Origin: Chloroflexota bacterium
GTDB lineage: Bacteria; Chloroflexota; Limnocylindria; Limnocylindrales; CSP1-4
DNA: 7,503 bases
Direction of reading: 5' to 3'
Assembly (NCBI GenBank): GCA_021801545.1
Contig: JAJYXX010000185.1
Location: 1-7,503, forward strand
The notes under the pieces were generated by a model. That model worked only from the letters and a program-made list of their open reading frames with translations, ran no database searches and was not told the origin of the DNA. Shown one piece after another: positions 1-6,369 of the stretch. A program made the position numbers and the translations under genes. The stretch's first letter is position 1. Each line of letters opens with the position of its first letter.

Positions 1-2
1 CG

Positions 3-77
3 CCGCGGGTCGGTCGCCTGGTCGACCGCGACGAGGAGGAGCCCGAGGGCGCGGAGGAGATGGACGATGGTCGGTGA
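3..77 (+). CDS. xseA: Probable exodeoxyribonuclease VII large subunit, C-terminal end only
   Basis: Frame 3 is open from the window edge to the TGA at 75-77 and gives about 24 residues beginning PRVGRLVDRDEEE and ending MDDGR. The tail is acidic and has no diagnostic motif. I assign it from context: it overlaps the start of a clear xseB by 11 bp, and xseA normally lies directly before xseB in a translationally coupled pair. XseA is the catalytic and DNA-binding subunit of exonuclease VII, which degrades single-stranded DNA in the cytoplasm. The 5' end lies outside the window. The sequence alone would not identify this fragment, so the call rests on synteny. Confidence 0.5.
   Translation, partial: PRVGRLVDRDEEEPEGAEEMDDGR
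53..60 (+). promoter_or_regulatory. Ribosome binding site of xseB
   Basis: GGAGGAGA lies 6 nt upstream of the ATG at 67, inside the last codons of the upstream frame. It supports the ATG at 67 as the xseB start and coupled translation with the preceding gene. Confidence 0.7.
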
Positions 78-369
78 CGGCAGCGCGGGTGGGCCTCCGG
101 CGCCGGCGGTAGAGGAGGGGATCGCGACCCTCGGGTTCGACGAGGCGCTCGCGGAGCTCCAGCGGATCGTCGCCCGGCTCGAGGCCGGTGGTCAGCCGCT
201 CGAGGAGACGATGGCGCTCTATGAACGCGGCGTCGCCGTACACGAGCGCTGCGCCCGGCTGCTGGCCGATGCCGAGCTGCGCGTGAAGCGGCTCGTCGAG
301 CGTGCCGGCGGCGCGCCCTCGGCGGTCGATCTGGAGGCCGAGGACGAAGCGTCCGACCGGCCCGGCTGA
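67..369 (+). CDS. xseB: Exodeoxyribonuclease VII small subunit
   Basis: This 100-residue protein is the small helical subunit of exonuclease VII. Several XseB chains bind one XseA and are needed for activity on single-stranded DNA. The family core is plain at residues 23-80: FDEALAELQRIVARLEAGGQPLEETMALYERGV, followed by a second helix containing CARLLADAELRVKRL. This is the usual two-helix hairpin with the conserved F-E-x-A-L-x-x-L-E/Q-x-I-V and L-E-E-S/T-x-x-x-Y/F-E-x-G signatures. The length is slightly above the usual 60-85 because of a Gly/Pro/Ala-rich N-terminal lead of about 20 residues and an acidic tail. The ATG at 67 has a strong Shine-Dalgarno sequence. The gene overlaps the upstream frame by 11 bp, consistent with an xseA-xseB operon. 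The stop is TGA at 367-369. Confidence 0.93.
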   Translation: MVGDGSAGGPPAPAVEEGIATLGFDEALAELQRIVARLEAGGQPLEETMALYERGVAVHERCARLLADAELRVKRLVERAGGAPSAVDLEAEDEASDRPG

Positions 370-385
370 GGTCCGAGATCCACAA

Positions 386-420
386 CCCGGCGGGCCGGTC
401 GTCGGCTGGTCGTCGCCGGG
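386..420. terminator. Possible GC-rich stem-loop between xseB and the OsmC remnant
   Basis: CCCGGCG (386-392) is the exact inverted repeat of CGCCGGG (414-420), separated by 21 nt. It sits 17 bp after the xseB stop and just beyond the stop of the convergent minus-strand remnant, where a shared bidirectional terminator would be expected. No T-tract follows on either strand, so intrinsic termination is not established. In DNA this GC-rich a 7-bp stem may arise by chance. Confidence 0.3.
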
Positions 421-425
421 ATCCC

Positions 426-706
426 TCAGAGGACGACGAGGTCGGTCGTGACCGGGACCGGGTTGGCCAGGCAATCGCGGACCGGTCGCTGATCTCGATC
501 CCCCGCGCGGCCGCATTGTAGACGTAGCCGACGCCAGGGCAGAACGCGAGCGCCTGGAGGAGGAGCTCCACCGCATTCGGTCCCGCATTCGAGCCGAGGA
601 GGACAGGCGGCTCGTCACCGATGAGATTGAATGTCGCGTCGCCGCCAGCCCTCGGCGATGCAGGTGGTCGGGGATGCCTGGCCAGCCGCAACCCTCCGAT
701 GGACAT
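426..706 (-). pseudogene. Decayed OsmC-family protein gene with an internal deletion and frameshift
   Basis: Reading the minus strand from an ATG at 706-704, one frame gives a stretch (from about 640 down to 488) reading FNLIGDEPPVLLGSNAGPN, then AVELLLQALAFC (Cys codon 541-539), then GYVYNAAARGIEIS. These are central signatures of OsmC-like proteins, including the peroxidatic-type Cys region and the AAARGI helix. In another frame, 479-429 reads RDCLANPVPVTTDLVVL and stops at TGA (428-426). That is the typical C-terminal strand of the same family (x-PVPV-x-x-x-L). The two blocks are only about 11 nt apart, whereas intact members have roughly 60-80 residues between them. The region between has therefore been lost and the ends lie in different frames. 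The N-terminal portion (706-641) has no recognisable OsmC sequence. OsmC proteins reduce organic hydroperoxides or related substrates; this copy cannot be functional as it stands. An assembly error is an alternative to true decay. Confidence 0.75.
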
Positions 707-740
707 GGTCGGCCGGCGCGCGAGCCGGACACGGTCGGGG

Positions 741-746
741 TAGACT
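741..746 (+). promoter_or_regulatory. Weak candidate -10 element upstream of dxs
   Basis: TAGACT matches 4 of 6 bases of the -10 consensus and lies about 77 bp before the proposed dxs start. No convincing -35 hexamer is visible 16-18 bp upstream. A promoter for dxs somewhere in 640-815 is expected because the preceding xseB gene is about 450 bp away, but this exact site is a guess. Confidence 0.22.
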
Positions 747-806
747 CCGGCTGGATCACGAGGGGCGGTATCCGTCCGTCCTTCGATCAACTGCAGCGGA
801 CGCATC

Positions 807-813
807 AGGAGAG
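807..813 (+). promoter_or_regulatory. Ribosome binding site of dxs
   Basis: AGGAGAG lies 9 nt upstream of the GTG at 823. It decides the dxs start: upstream in-frame ATGs at 631 and 658 lie within the OsmC remnant and would add residues with no family counterpart. Confidence 0.7.
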
Positions 814-822
814 ACATCCCCG

Positions 823-2814
823 GTGGCCATCCTGCCGACACTTCAGGGCCCGTCCGATCTGCGCGGGCTGAGCGAAGCTCAACTGGTCGAGCTCGCGGCC
901 GAGATCCGTCAGGTGATCATCTCGACCGTCGCCAAGACCGGCGGTCACCTCGGCTCGTCGCTCGGCGTCGTCGAGCTGACGATCGCGCTCCACCGGATCC
1001 TCGAGTCACCACGCGACCGGCTCGTCTGGGACACCGGCCACCAGGCCTACCCGCACAAGCTGCTGACCGGGCGGTACGCGCGCTTCGGGACGCTCCGCCA
1101 GCTCGGCGGCATCGGGGGCTTCCCGCGACGAAGCGAGTCCGAGCACGATGTCTTCGACGGCGGCCACGCGGGGACCGGGCTCTCGATCGCCCAGGGGCTC
1201 GCGACCGCCCGTGACCAGCGCCATGGCCTCGAGCGGATCGCGGTCGTCGTCGGCGACGCCGCCCTGATGAGCGGGCTCTCGCTCGAGGCCCTCAACGACA
1301 TCGGCCACCGCGGCACGCAGCTGCTGATCGTGCTCAATGACAACGAGATGTCGATCAGTCCGACGGTCGGCGCACTCTCGAAGTACCTCTCGACGATCAA
1401 GCTCAGCTCGACCTGGCGGTGGAGCAAGCGGACGTTCGACGACGTCATCTCGCGCATCCCGGTCACCGGCAGCCTGGCGCTCGAGCTGACCCAGCGGCTC
1501 CGGCGCTCGGTCGTCAACTTCGCCCAGCCCGGCCAGCTCTTCGAGGACCTCGGGATCACGTACATCGGCGTCGTGCCCGGGCACAACCTCCGGGCGCTCG
1601 ATCACACCCTGCGCGCCGCGCTCGAGCTCGACGGCCCGGTCCTCGTCCACGTCCGGACCCGCAAGGGGCGCGGCTATCGTCCGGCCGAGACCGACCAGGT
1701 CGGGTTCCACGGGGCGGCGCTGCCGCCGATGACCGACGCGGCCGCGCCCCGCGCGGCCGTGCCCGGCGAGTCGGTCTCCGACGATGCGACCGCGCCGGCG
1801 GCGGCGGCTACGGCCCGGAAGCCGCTGAACTACACCGCTCACTTCGCCGCCGAGCTGATCGCGGCCGCGCAGACGGACCGCCGGATCGTCGCGATCACTG
1901 CCGGGATGCCGACCGGCACGGGGTTGAGCCGGTTCCAGGCCGCCTTCCCGGACCGGTTCATCGACGTCGGGATCGCGGAGCAGCACGCGCTGACGCTCGC
2001 CACCGGGCTGGCGATGGGTGGCCAGCGGCCTGTCGTTGCAATCTACTCGACGTTCCTCCAGCGCGCGTTCGACCAGACGGTCCACGACATCTGCCAGAAC
2101 GACCAGCCGGTCCTCCTCGCGGTCGATCGGGCCGGGCTCGTCGGTGAGGATGGGACGAGCCACCAGGGGATGTTCACGATCCCCGCCCAGCGCCAGCTGC
2201 CGAACCTCATCATCGCCAGCCCGAAGGATGAGCAGGAGCTGCGCTCGATGGTCCGCACGGCGCTCGCCCAGGATCATCCGTTCGCGCTGCACTACCCGCG
2301 CGACCCCGGGTTCGACGTGCCGCCGGTCTTGCCACGGATCCTGCCGATCGGCCAGGGCGAGATGCTTCGCGACGGCCAGGACGTGCTCGTCATCGGCTTC
2401 GGACCGATCGTCGCCCGCGGCCTCGAGGCAGCCGATGCGCTGGCCGCCGAGGACTGGTCGGTCGGGGTGATGAACGCCCGGTTCGCGAAACCGCTCGATC
2501 GCCAGCTCATCCTCGAGGAGGCGCGCGGCAAGCGGCTCGTCGTCACGCTCGAGGAGAGCGTCGCACTTGGTGGGTTCGGCTCGGCTGTCCTCGAGGTGAT
2601 CGAGGAGGCACGATTCGCGGATCCTGCCTACCGCGACGTCAGCGTCCGGATCATCGGCATCCCCGGTGACCGGTTCGTCGACCACGGCGCGGTCGGCGAC
2701 CTGCGTCGGATACTCCGCCTCGATGCCCCGGGGATCGTGGGCCAGATCCGGGAGACGCTCGCGGCGCTGCGCGCGACGCCGGGCCGCTCGACCGAGGCGG
2801 CGAGGTCGGGCTGA
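823..2814 (+). CDS. dxs: 1-deoxy-D-xylulose-5-phosphate synthase
   Basis: Dxs joins pyruvate and glyceraldehyde 3-phosphate, using thiamine diphosphate (ThDP) and Mg2+, in the first step of the MEP isoprenoid pathway; it is a cytoplasmic homodimer. From the GTG at 823 the protein has 663 residues (family about 620-640). The N-terminus LQGPSDLRGLSEAQL matches the family. Visible motifs: GGHLGSSLG (40-48), WDTGHQAYPHK (69-79), the ThDP motif GDAALMSG (144-151) with LNDNEMSIS (171-179), KGRGY (281-285), DVGIAEQHA (381-389, Glu386), YSTFLQRAFDQ (408-418), GTSHQG (444-449) and YPR (491-493). The three domains are present: ThDP (about 1-300), pyrimidine-binding (about 335-500) and transketolase C-terminal (about 510-650). 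Two oddities: the usual GDG of the ThDP motif is GDA, and an Ala/Pro-rich linker (302-333) separates domains I and II. An upstream in-frame start at 631 is rejected. The dxs gene may begin its own transcription unit. Confidence 0.96.
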   Translation: MAILPTLQGPSDLRGLSEAQLVELAAEIRQVIISTVAKTGGHLGSSLGVVELTIALHRILESPRDRLVWDTGHQAYPHKLLTGRYARFGTLRQLGGIGGFPRRSESEHDVFDGGHAGTGLSIAQGLATARDQRHGLERIAVVVGDAALMSGLSLEALNDIGHRGTQLLIVLNDNEMSISPTVGALSKYLSTIKLSSTWRWSKRTFDDVISRIPVTGSLALELTQRLRRSVVNFAQPGQLFEDLGITYIGVVPGHNLRALDHTLRAALELDGPVLVHVRTRKGRGYRPAETDQVGFHGAALPPMTDAAAPRAAVPGESVSDDATAPAAAATARKPLNYTAHFAAELIAAAQTDRRIVAITAGMPTGTGLSRFQAAFPDRFIDVGIAEQHALTLATGLAMGGQRPVVAIYSTFLQRAFDQTVHDICQNDQPVLLAVDRAGLVGEDGTSHQGMFTIPAQRQLPNLIIASPKDEQELRSMVRTALAQDHPFALHYPRDPGFDVPPVLPRILPIGQGEMLRDGQDVLVIGFGPIVARGLEAADALAAEDWSVGVMNARFAKPLDRQLILEEARGKRLVVTLEESVALGGFGSAVLEVIEEARFADPAYRDVSVRIIGIPGDRFVDHGAVGDLRRILRLDAPGIVGQIRETLAALRATPGRSTEAARSG

Positions 2815-2838
2815 GTCTCCGACGCTGCTCCACGGACC

Positions 2839-2868
2839 CCGGCCGCGCGGGCCGGCGCGAAGCGCCGG
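2839..2868 (+). other. Two overlapping, mutually exclusive stem-loops between dxs and tlyA
   Basis: CCGGCC (2839-2844) can pair with GGCCGG (2850-2855) around a 5-nt loop. CCGGCGC (2852-2858) can pair perfectly with GCGCCGG (2862-2868) around a GAA loop; its centre, GCGAAGC, is known as an unusually stable mini-hairpin. The stems share 2852-2855, so only one can form at a time. No U-tract follows, so a simple intrinsic terminator is unlikely. The hairpin may protect the dxs 3' end or lower readthrough into tlyA. Confidence 0.4.
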
Positions 2869-2895
2869 TGAAGTGGGCTGTGCCACGATAGCAGG

Positions 2896-3768
2896 GTGAG
2901 TGCCCCGACGAAGACCCGGCGGCTGCGCCTCGACCAGCTGCTCGTCGAGCGCGGTCTCGCCGAGACGCGCTCGCGCGCCCAGGCGCTCGTCCTCGCCGGC
3001 CACGTCAGGGTCGGAGAGGGTGACGCAGCGCGCACGGACCGCAAGCCGGGCGACCTCGTCGGGTCGTCGGCGATGGTGACGCTCGTCGAGCGCGAACCGT
3101 ACGTGTCGCGGGGCGGGCGTAAGCTCGCGGCTGCCCTCGACGCCTTCGGTATCGATCCGGCCGGCCGGGTCTGCCTCGATGTGGGGGCCTCGACGGGCGG
3201 TTTCACCGACGTCCTGTTGCAGCGCGGCGCGGTGCGTGTCTATGCTCTCGACGTGGGCCGAGGGCAACTGGCCGAATCGCTTCGGCGCGATCCCCGGGTC
3301 GTGTCGATGGAGCGGACGAACGCCCGGACGATCGTGCCGACGACCCTGCCGGAGCCCGTCTCGCTGGCGGTCGTCGATGTCTCGTTCATCTCCCTCGGCC
3401 TCGTCCTCGGCCCGGTCGCCGCCGCCTTCGGGCCCGCGGGCGGTCCGATCGTCGCGCTCGTGAAGCCGCAGTTCGAGGCCGGCCGGCCCGCCGCCCGCGG
3501 GGGCGTCGTGCGTGACCCGGCAGTTCACCTCGAGGTCCTCGAGCGTGTGGCAGATCGGGCGTGGGAGCTCGGGCTGGCCGTCCGGGAGGTCGTCGCCTCG
3601 CCGCTCCTCGGACCGGACGGGAACCGCGAGTTCTTCCTCCACCTCGAGGTCGGCGCCGCCGGCCCGGGTGGCGGGCGACGCGTGCCATCGCCCGCGGACG
3701 AGGGAGAAGACCAGGCCAGGCTCGACGCCCGGTTCCGGGCGGTCGTCGAGGCAGGGAGCGTGCGGTGA
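2896..3768 (+). CDS. tlyA: TlyA family rRNA (cytidine-2'-O)-methyltransferase
   Basis: TlyA enzymes methylate the 2'-O of cytidines in 16S and/or 23S rRNA using S-adenosylmethionine (SAM); in mycobacteria loss gives capreomycin resistance. The 290-residue protein starts with an S4 RNA-binding domain (about 10-65, LRLDQLLVERGLAETRSRAQ and LAGHVRVG), followed by an FtsJ-type Rossmann domain. Key motifs: YVSRGGRKL (69-77), SAM loop CLDVGASTGGFT (93-104), VVDVSFISL (159-167), LVKPQFEAG (188-196), GGVVRDP (202-208) and GNREFFLHL (242-250). Lys76, Asp161, Lys190 and Glu245 fit the K-D-K-E catalytic tetrad. A polar tail of about 40 residues (251-290) extends beyond the usual end. The GTG start at 2896 has no good Shine-Dalgarno sequence at normal distance, only AGG directly adjacent, but S4 homology begins within about 10 residues, so a much later start is unlikely. 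The last bases overlap the nadK start by 4 bp. The old name 'hemolysin A' is misleading. Confidence 0.94.
   Translation: MSAPTKTRRLRLDQLLVERGLAETRSRAQALVLAGHVRVGEGDAARTDRKPGDLVGSSAMVTLVEREPYVSRGGRKLAAALDAFGIDPAGRVCLDVGASTGGFTDVLLQRGAVRVYALDVGRGQLAESLRRDPRVVSMERTNARTIVPTTLPEPVSLAVVDVSFISLGLVLGPVAAAFGPAGGPIVALVKPQFEAGRPAARGGVVRDPAVHLEVLERVADRAWELGLAVREVVASPLLGPDGNREFFLHLEVGAAGPGGGRRVPSPADEGEDQARLDARFRAVVEAGSVR
3753..3758 (+). promoter_or_regulatory. Ribosome binding site of nadK
   Basis: AGGGAG lies 6 nt upstream of the GTG at 3765, inside the tlyA coding end. It fixes the nadK start at the GTGA overlap and rules out the longer in-frame extension back to 3561, which runs inside tlyA. Confidence 0.65.
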
Positions 3769-4610
3769 GCTTGCGCCGGATCGGCTTCGCCTACAACCCG
3801 ACGAACGAGGCCGCCCTGGAGGTCCGTGACCGCGCCGACGGCTGGTGCCGGATGCGCGGGCTCGATCACTGGTCGGCCGAGGCGGGGGCGTTCGAGGAGC
3901 TCGTTGCGGCCCTGGCGACGACCGACCTGCTCGTCGTCCTCGGTGGCGACGGGACGTTCCTGCGCGCCACCCGGGCCGTCGCCGAGGTCGACGTGCCGAT
4001 CCTCGGGATCAACCTCGGCAAGGTCGGCTTCCTGTCGAAAGTGGAGGCGCACGAGCTCGAGGTCGTGCTCGGCCAGGTCGTTGCCGGCGAGTACCAGATC
4101 GAGGAGCGGATGGCCCTGCGCGGGACGGTCCTGCCCGGCGGGCGGGAGGGGATGGGGGAGAGCTTCGTCGCCCTCAACGACATCGTCGTCGCCCGCGGCT
4201 CGCTCGCCCGTGTCTGCCACCTCGACGTCGCGATCGGGCCCACCCACCTCGCGACGTTCGTCGCCGACGGGCTGATCGTGGCCAGCCCGACCGGCTCGAC
4301 CGGCTACTCGTTCTCGGCCGGCGGCCCGATCGTCGACCCGACCAGCCGCAACCTGATCGTCACCCCGATCGCGGGCTACCTGAGCGCAATCCGGTCGGTC
4401 GTCGTCAGCCCGCGCCACACGGTCCGCTGCCGGGTCGTCGCCGCCCACGAGGCGCTCGTCAGCATCGACGGCCGGGAGGATCGCCCGCTCCGGGTCGGCG
4501 ACGTCGTCACCGTCCAGGCCTTCGACCGGATGATCCGGCTCGTCGAGCTCCACGGCCGGCCGCCGTTCTGGGACCTTCTCCGCCAGAAGGTCGAGCTGCT
4601 GCCGTCGTGA
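3765..4610 (+). CDS. nadK: NAD kinase
   Basis: NadK phosphorylates NAD+ to NADP+ with ATP or polyphosphate and sets the cytoplasmic NADP(H) pool. The predicted protein has 281 residues, normal for bacterial NadK (about 270-300). Clear motifs: a starting strand RRIGFAYNPT (4-13), the diacylglycerol-kinase-like phosphate-binding LVVLGGDGTFLRA (56-68, Asp62 as the catalytic-type Asp), ILGINLGKVGFLS (79-91), LNDIVVARG (137-145), the second conserved block ADGLIVASPTGSTGYSFSAG (168-187), and the late VSIDG (232-236). The C-terminus (RPPFWDLLRQKVEL) looks complete. The start is GTG in the GTGA overlap with the tlyA stop, with a Shine-Dalgarno sequence 6 nt before it, so translation is probably coupled to tlyA. 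The tlyA-nadK-recN order is common in Actinomycetota and related phyla. MEP reductases downstream of Dxs use NADPH, a metabolic link but no proof of functional coupling. Confidence 0.96.
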   Translation: MSLRRIGFAYNPTNEAALEVRDRADGWCRMRGLDHWSAEAGAFEELVAALATTDLLVVLGGDGTFLRATRAVAEVDVPILGINLGKVGFLSKVEAHELEVVLGQVVAGEYQIEERMALRGTVLPGGREGMGESFVALNDIVVARGSLARVCHLDVAIGPTHLATFVADGLIVASPTGSTGYSFSAGGPIVDPTSRNLIVTPIAGYLSAIRSVVVSPRHTVRCRVVAAHEALVSIDGREDRPLRVGDVVTVQAFDRMIRLVELHGRPPFWDLLRQKVELLPS

Positions 4611-4659
4611 CCGGGCTGCGACGGACGAGCCGGTCTGGGCGTGGCTCGAGGCAGCCGGG

Positions 4660-6369
4660 ATGAACGGGCCGCGTCCCGGGCGACTGCTCGAGCTCGCCGT
4701 CGTCGACCTCGCCCTGATCGAGCGTCTGCGCCTGGCGTTCGCGCCCGGCCTGAACGTGCTGACCGGCGAGACCGGCGCGGGCAAGAGCCTCCTGATCGAC
4801 GCCCTCGGGCTCGCGCTCGGGGCACGCGCCGACACGAGCCTGGTCCGGCACGGGACGGAGGTCGCCCGGGTCGAGGCGCTCTTCGAGCGCGTCCCGGAAC
4901 CGCTGATCTGCGTCCGCGAGGTGGCCGTCTCCGGGCGCTCGACGGCGCGCGTCGACGACGAGACGGTGACCGCCGCCCGCCTGGCCGAGATCGCCGGCCC
5001 GCTCGTCGAGCTGCACGGGCAGCACGATCAGCAGCGGCTGCTCGACGAGCGCCACCAGCGAGATCTGCTCGACGCCTACGGCGGACACGAGGCCGAGCGG
5101 GCGGCGATGGCCGACGCCGTCGCCCGCTGGCGCGCGAACCGCGCGGCGCTCGCCGAGCTGACGATCGAGCCGCGTGAACTCGAGCGCCGGCTGGCGCTCT
5201 ACGAGCACGAGGCGGCCGAGATCGCGGCCGCTCGCCTGCGCGTCGGCGAGGCGGCCGAGATCCTCGCCCGTTTGACGGCCGCCCAGCACATCGAGGCGGT
5301 CGTACGGGGCGGCTCCGTGTTGCGCGAGGCACTCCTGGGCGAGAGCGGCGGCGGCCGGGACGCGATCGCGGTCGGCCTGCGGGCGGCGCGCGAACTCGCC
5401 CGGGTCGATCCGCGCTTCGGGCCGCTCGTCGAGCGGCTGGCCGCCGCCGAGGCCGAGGTGGAGGACGTCGCGGCCGTCGCTCGCGAGCTCGTCGCCGATC
5501 TCGACCACGATCCGGCCGCGATCGCCGCCCTCGAGGAACGCCTTTCGCTGATCTACTCGCTCGAGCGCCGCTACGGCGAGGACGAGGTCGCGGTGATCGT
5601 CCACGGCGAGCGGGCGAGCGCCGAGGCGGAGCGGCTGCGGGGCCTCGCGGCGGAGCGTGCTCGGCGGGCCGCGGAGGACGCCGCCCTGCTCGCCGAGGTC
5701 GCGGCCGCAGGAGCACGGCTCTCGGCGCGCCGCGTCGAGAGCGCGCAGCGCCTGGCCGTGGCGGTCAGCGAGGTCCTCGAACAGCTCGGGTTCCCGCCCG
5801 GCGTCTTCGAGGTGGCGCTCGGTCGGCGGCCCGCGGTACGCGACGAGCCGGCGGTCGAAGTGGACGGCGATGCGGTCGCCTTCGATGCCGGGGGCATCGA
5901 CCAGCTCGTCTACCGGATCGCCCCGAACCCAGGCGAGCCGGCCCGGCCGCTGGCCCGGGTTGCCTCGGGGGGTGAGCTCTCCCGGATCGCACTTGCGATC
6001 AAAGTGGTGCTCGCGGCGGCGGACGAGACTCCGACGCTCGTCTTCGACGAGATCGACACCGGGATCGGCGGTCGGAGCGCCGAGCCGGTCGGCCGCAGCC
6101 TCTGGGCGCTCGGTCGTCGCCACCAGGTCCTGTGCGTCACGCACCTGCCGCAGATCGCGGCCTACGCGGACGCCCACTTCCAGATCACGAAGCGTGAGCG
6201 CGACGGCCGGACGATCACCGAGGTTCGCAGCCTCGAGCGCGAGGAGCGGATCCTCGAGCTCGCCCAGATGCTCGGCGGGCCGGGCGGTGGTCGCGCCGCG
6301 GTCGCGGGCGCTCTCGAGCTCCTCGAACGGGCGGAGGCGCGGCGGGCCGAGCTCGCCGCCGAGGCATGA
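4660..6369 (+). CDS. recN: DNA repair protein RecN (SMC-like ATPase)
   Basis: RecN is a cohesin-like ATPase recruited early to double-strand breaks, where it assists RecA-dependent repair. The 569 residues match the family (about 550-575). The N-terminal ATPase half holds LTGETGAGKS (34-43, Walker A with Lys42) and the Q-loop-like VELHGQHDQQRLL (116-128). A Glu/Ala/Arg-rich coiled-coil section follows (about 140-375), interrupted near 250-310, including ERRYG (302-306). The C-terminal half carries the ABC signature LARVASGGELSRIALAIK (431-448), Walker B TLVFDEIDTGIGG (459-471, Asp463 and Glu464) and the switch histidine in CVTHLPQIA (492-500, His495). All ATPase elements are intact. The ATG at 4660 has only a modest GAGG 8 nt upstream; no in-frame start was found in the 49-bp gap after nadK. 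The 3' end overlaps the recombinase start in ATGA. No argR gene lies before recN, unlike in Bacillus. I saw no LexA-type operator, but the gap is short. Confidence 0.96.
   Translation: MNGPRPGRLLELAVVDLALIERLRLAFAPGLNVLTGETGAGKSLLIDALGLALGARADTSLVRHGTEVARVEALFERVPEPLICVREVAVSGRSTARVDDETVTAARLAEIAGPLVELHGQHDQQRLLDERHQRDLLDAYGGHEAERAAMADAVARWRANRAALAELTIEPRELERRLALYEHEAAEIAAARLRVGEAAEILARLTAAQHIEAVVRGGSVLREALLGESGGGRDAIAVGLRAARELARVDPRFGPLVERLAAAEAEVEDVAAVARELVADLDHDPAAIAALEERLSLIYSLERRYGEDEVAVIVHGERASAEAERLRGLAAERARRAAEDAALLAEVAAAGARLSARRVESAQRLAVAVSEVLEQLGFPPGVFEVALGRRPAVRDEPAVEVDGDAVAFDAGGIDQLVYRIAPNPGEPARPLARVASGGELSRIALAIKVVLAAADETPTLVFDEIDTGIGGRSAEPVGRSLWALGRRHQVLCVTHLPQIAAYADAHFQITKRERDGRTITEVRSLEREERILELAQMLGGPGGGRAAVAGALELLERAEARRAELAAEA

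Noticed and set aside
773..802. Possible hairpin CGTCCG/CGGACG just before the dxs ribosome binding site, considered as a riboswitch
   Set aside because: Only a 6-bp stem with an 18-nt loop. None of the conserved elements of a TPP riboswitch could be found in 640-822.
631..822. N-terminal extension of dxs from the upstream ATG at 631 (64 extra residues)
   Set aside because: The extra residues match nothing in Dxs, the segment overlaps the minus-strand OsmC remnant, and a Shine-Dalgarno sequence points to the GTG at 823.
674..871. Small plus-strand open frame of 65 codons upstream of dxs
   Set aside because: No ribosome binding site and no recognisable motif; it overlaps the dxs start in another frame.
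1006..3642. Very long minus-strand open frame (878 codons) opposite dxs and tlyA
   Set aside because: Its translation is Arg/Asp/Glu/Pro-rich with no family motif, and it lies opposite well-supported genes. Such shadows are expected from the codon bias of very GC-rich DNA.
3561..3764. Extension of nadK back to 3561
   Set aside because: It lies inside tlyA in another frame, the added residues are Arg/Gly-rich without NadK homology, and the GTG at 3765 has its own ribosome binding site.
2896..3768. Hemolysin function for TlyA
   Set aside because: The name is historical. The S4 plus FtsJ methyltransferase motifs and the K-D-K-E residues point to rRNA 2'-O-methylation.
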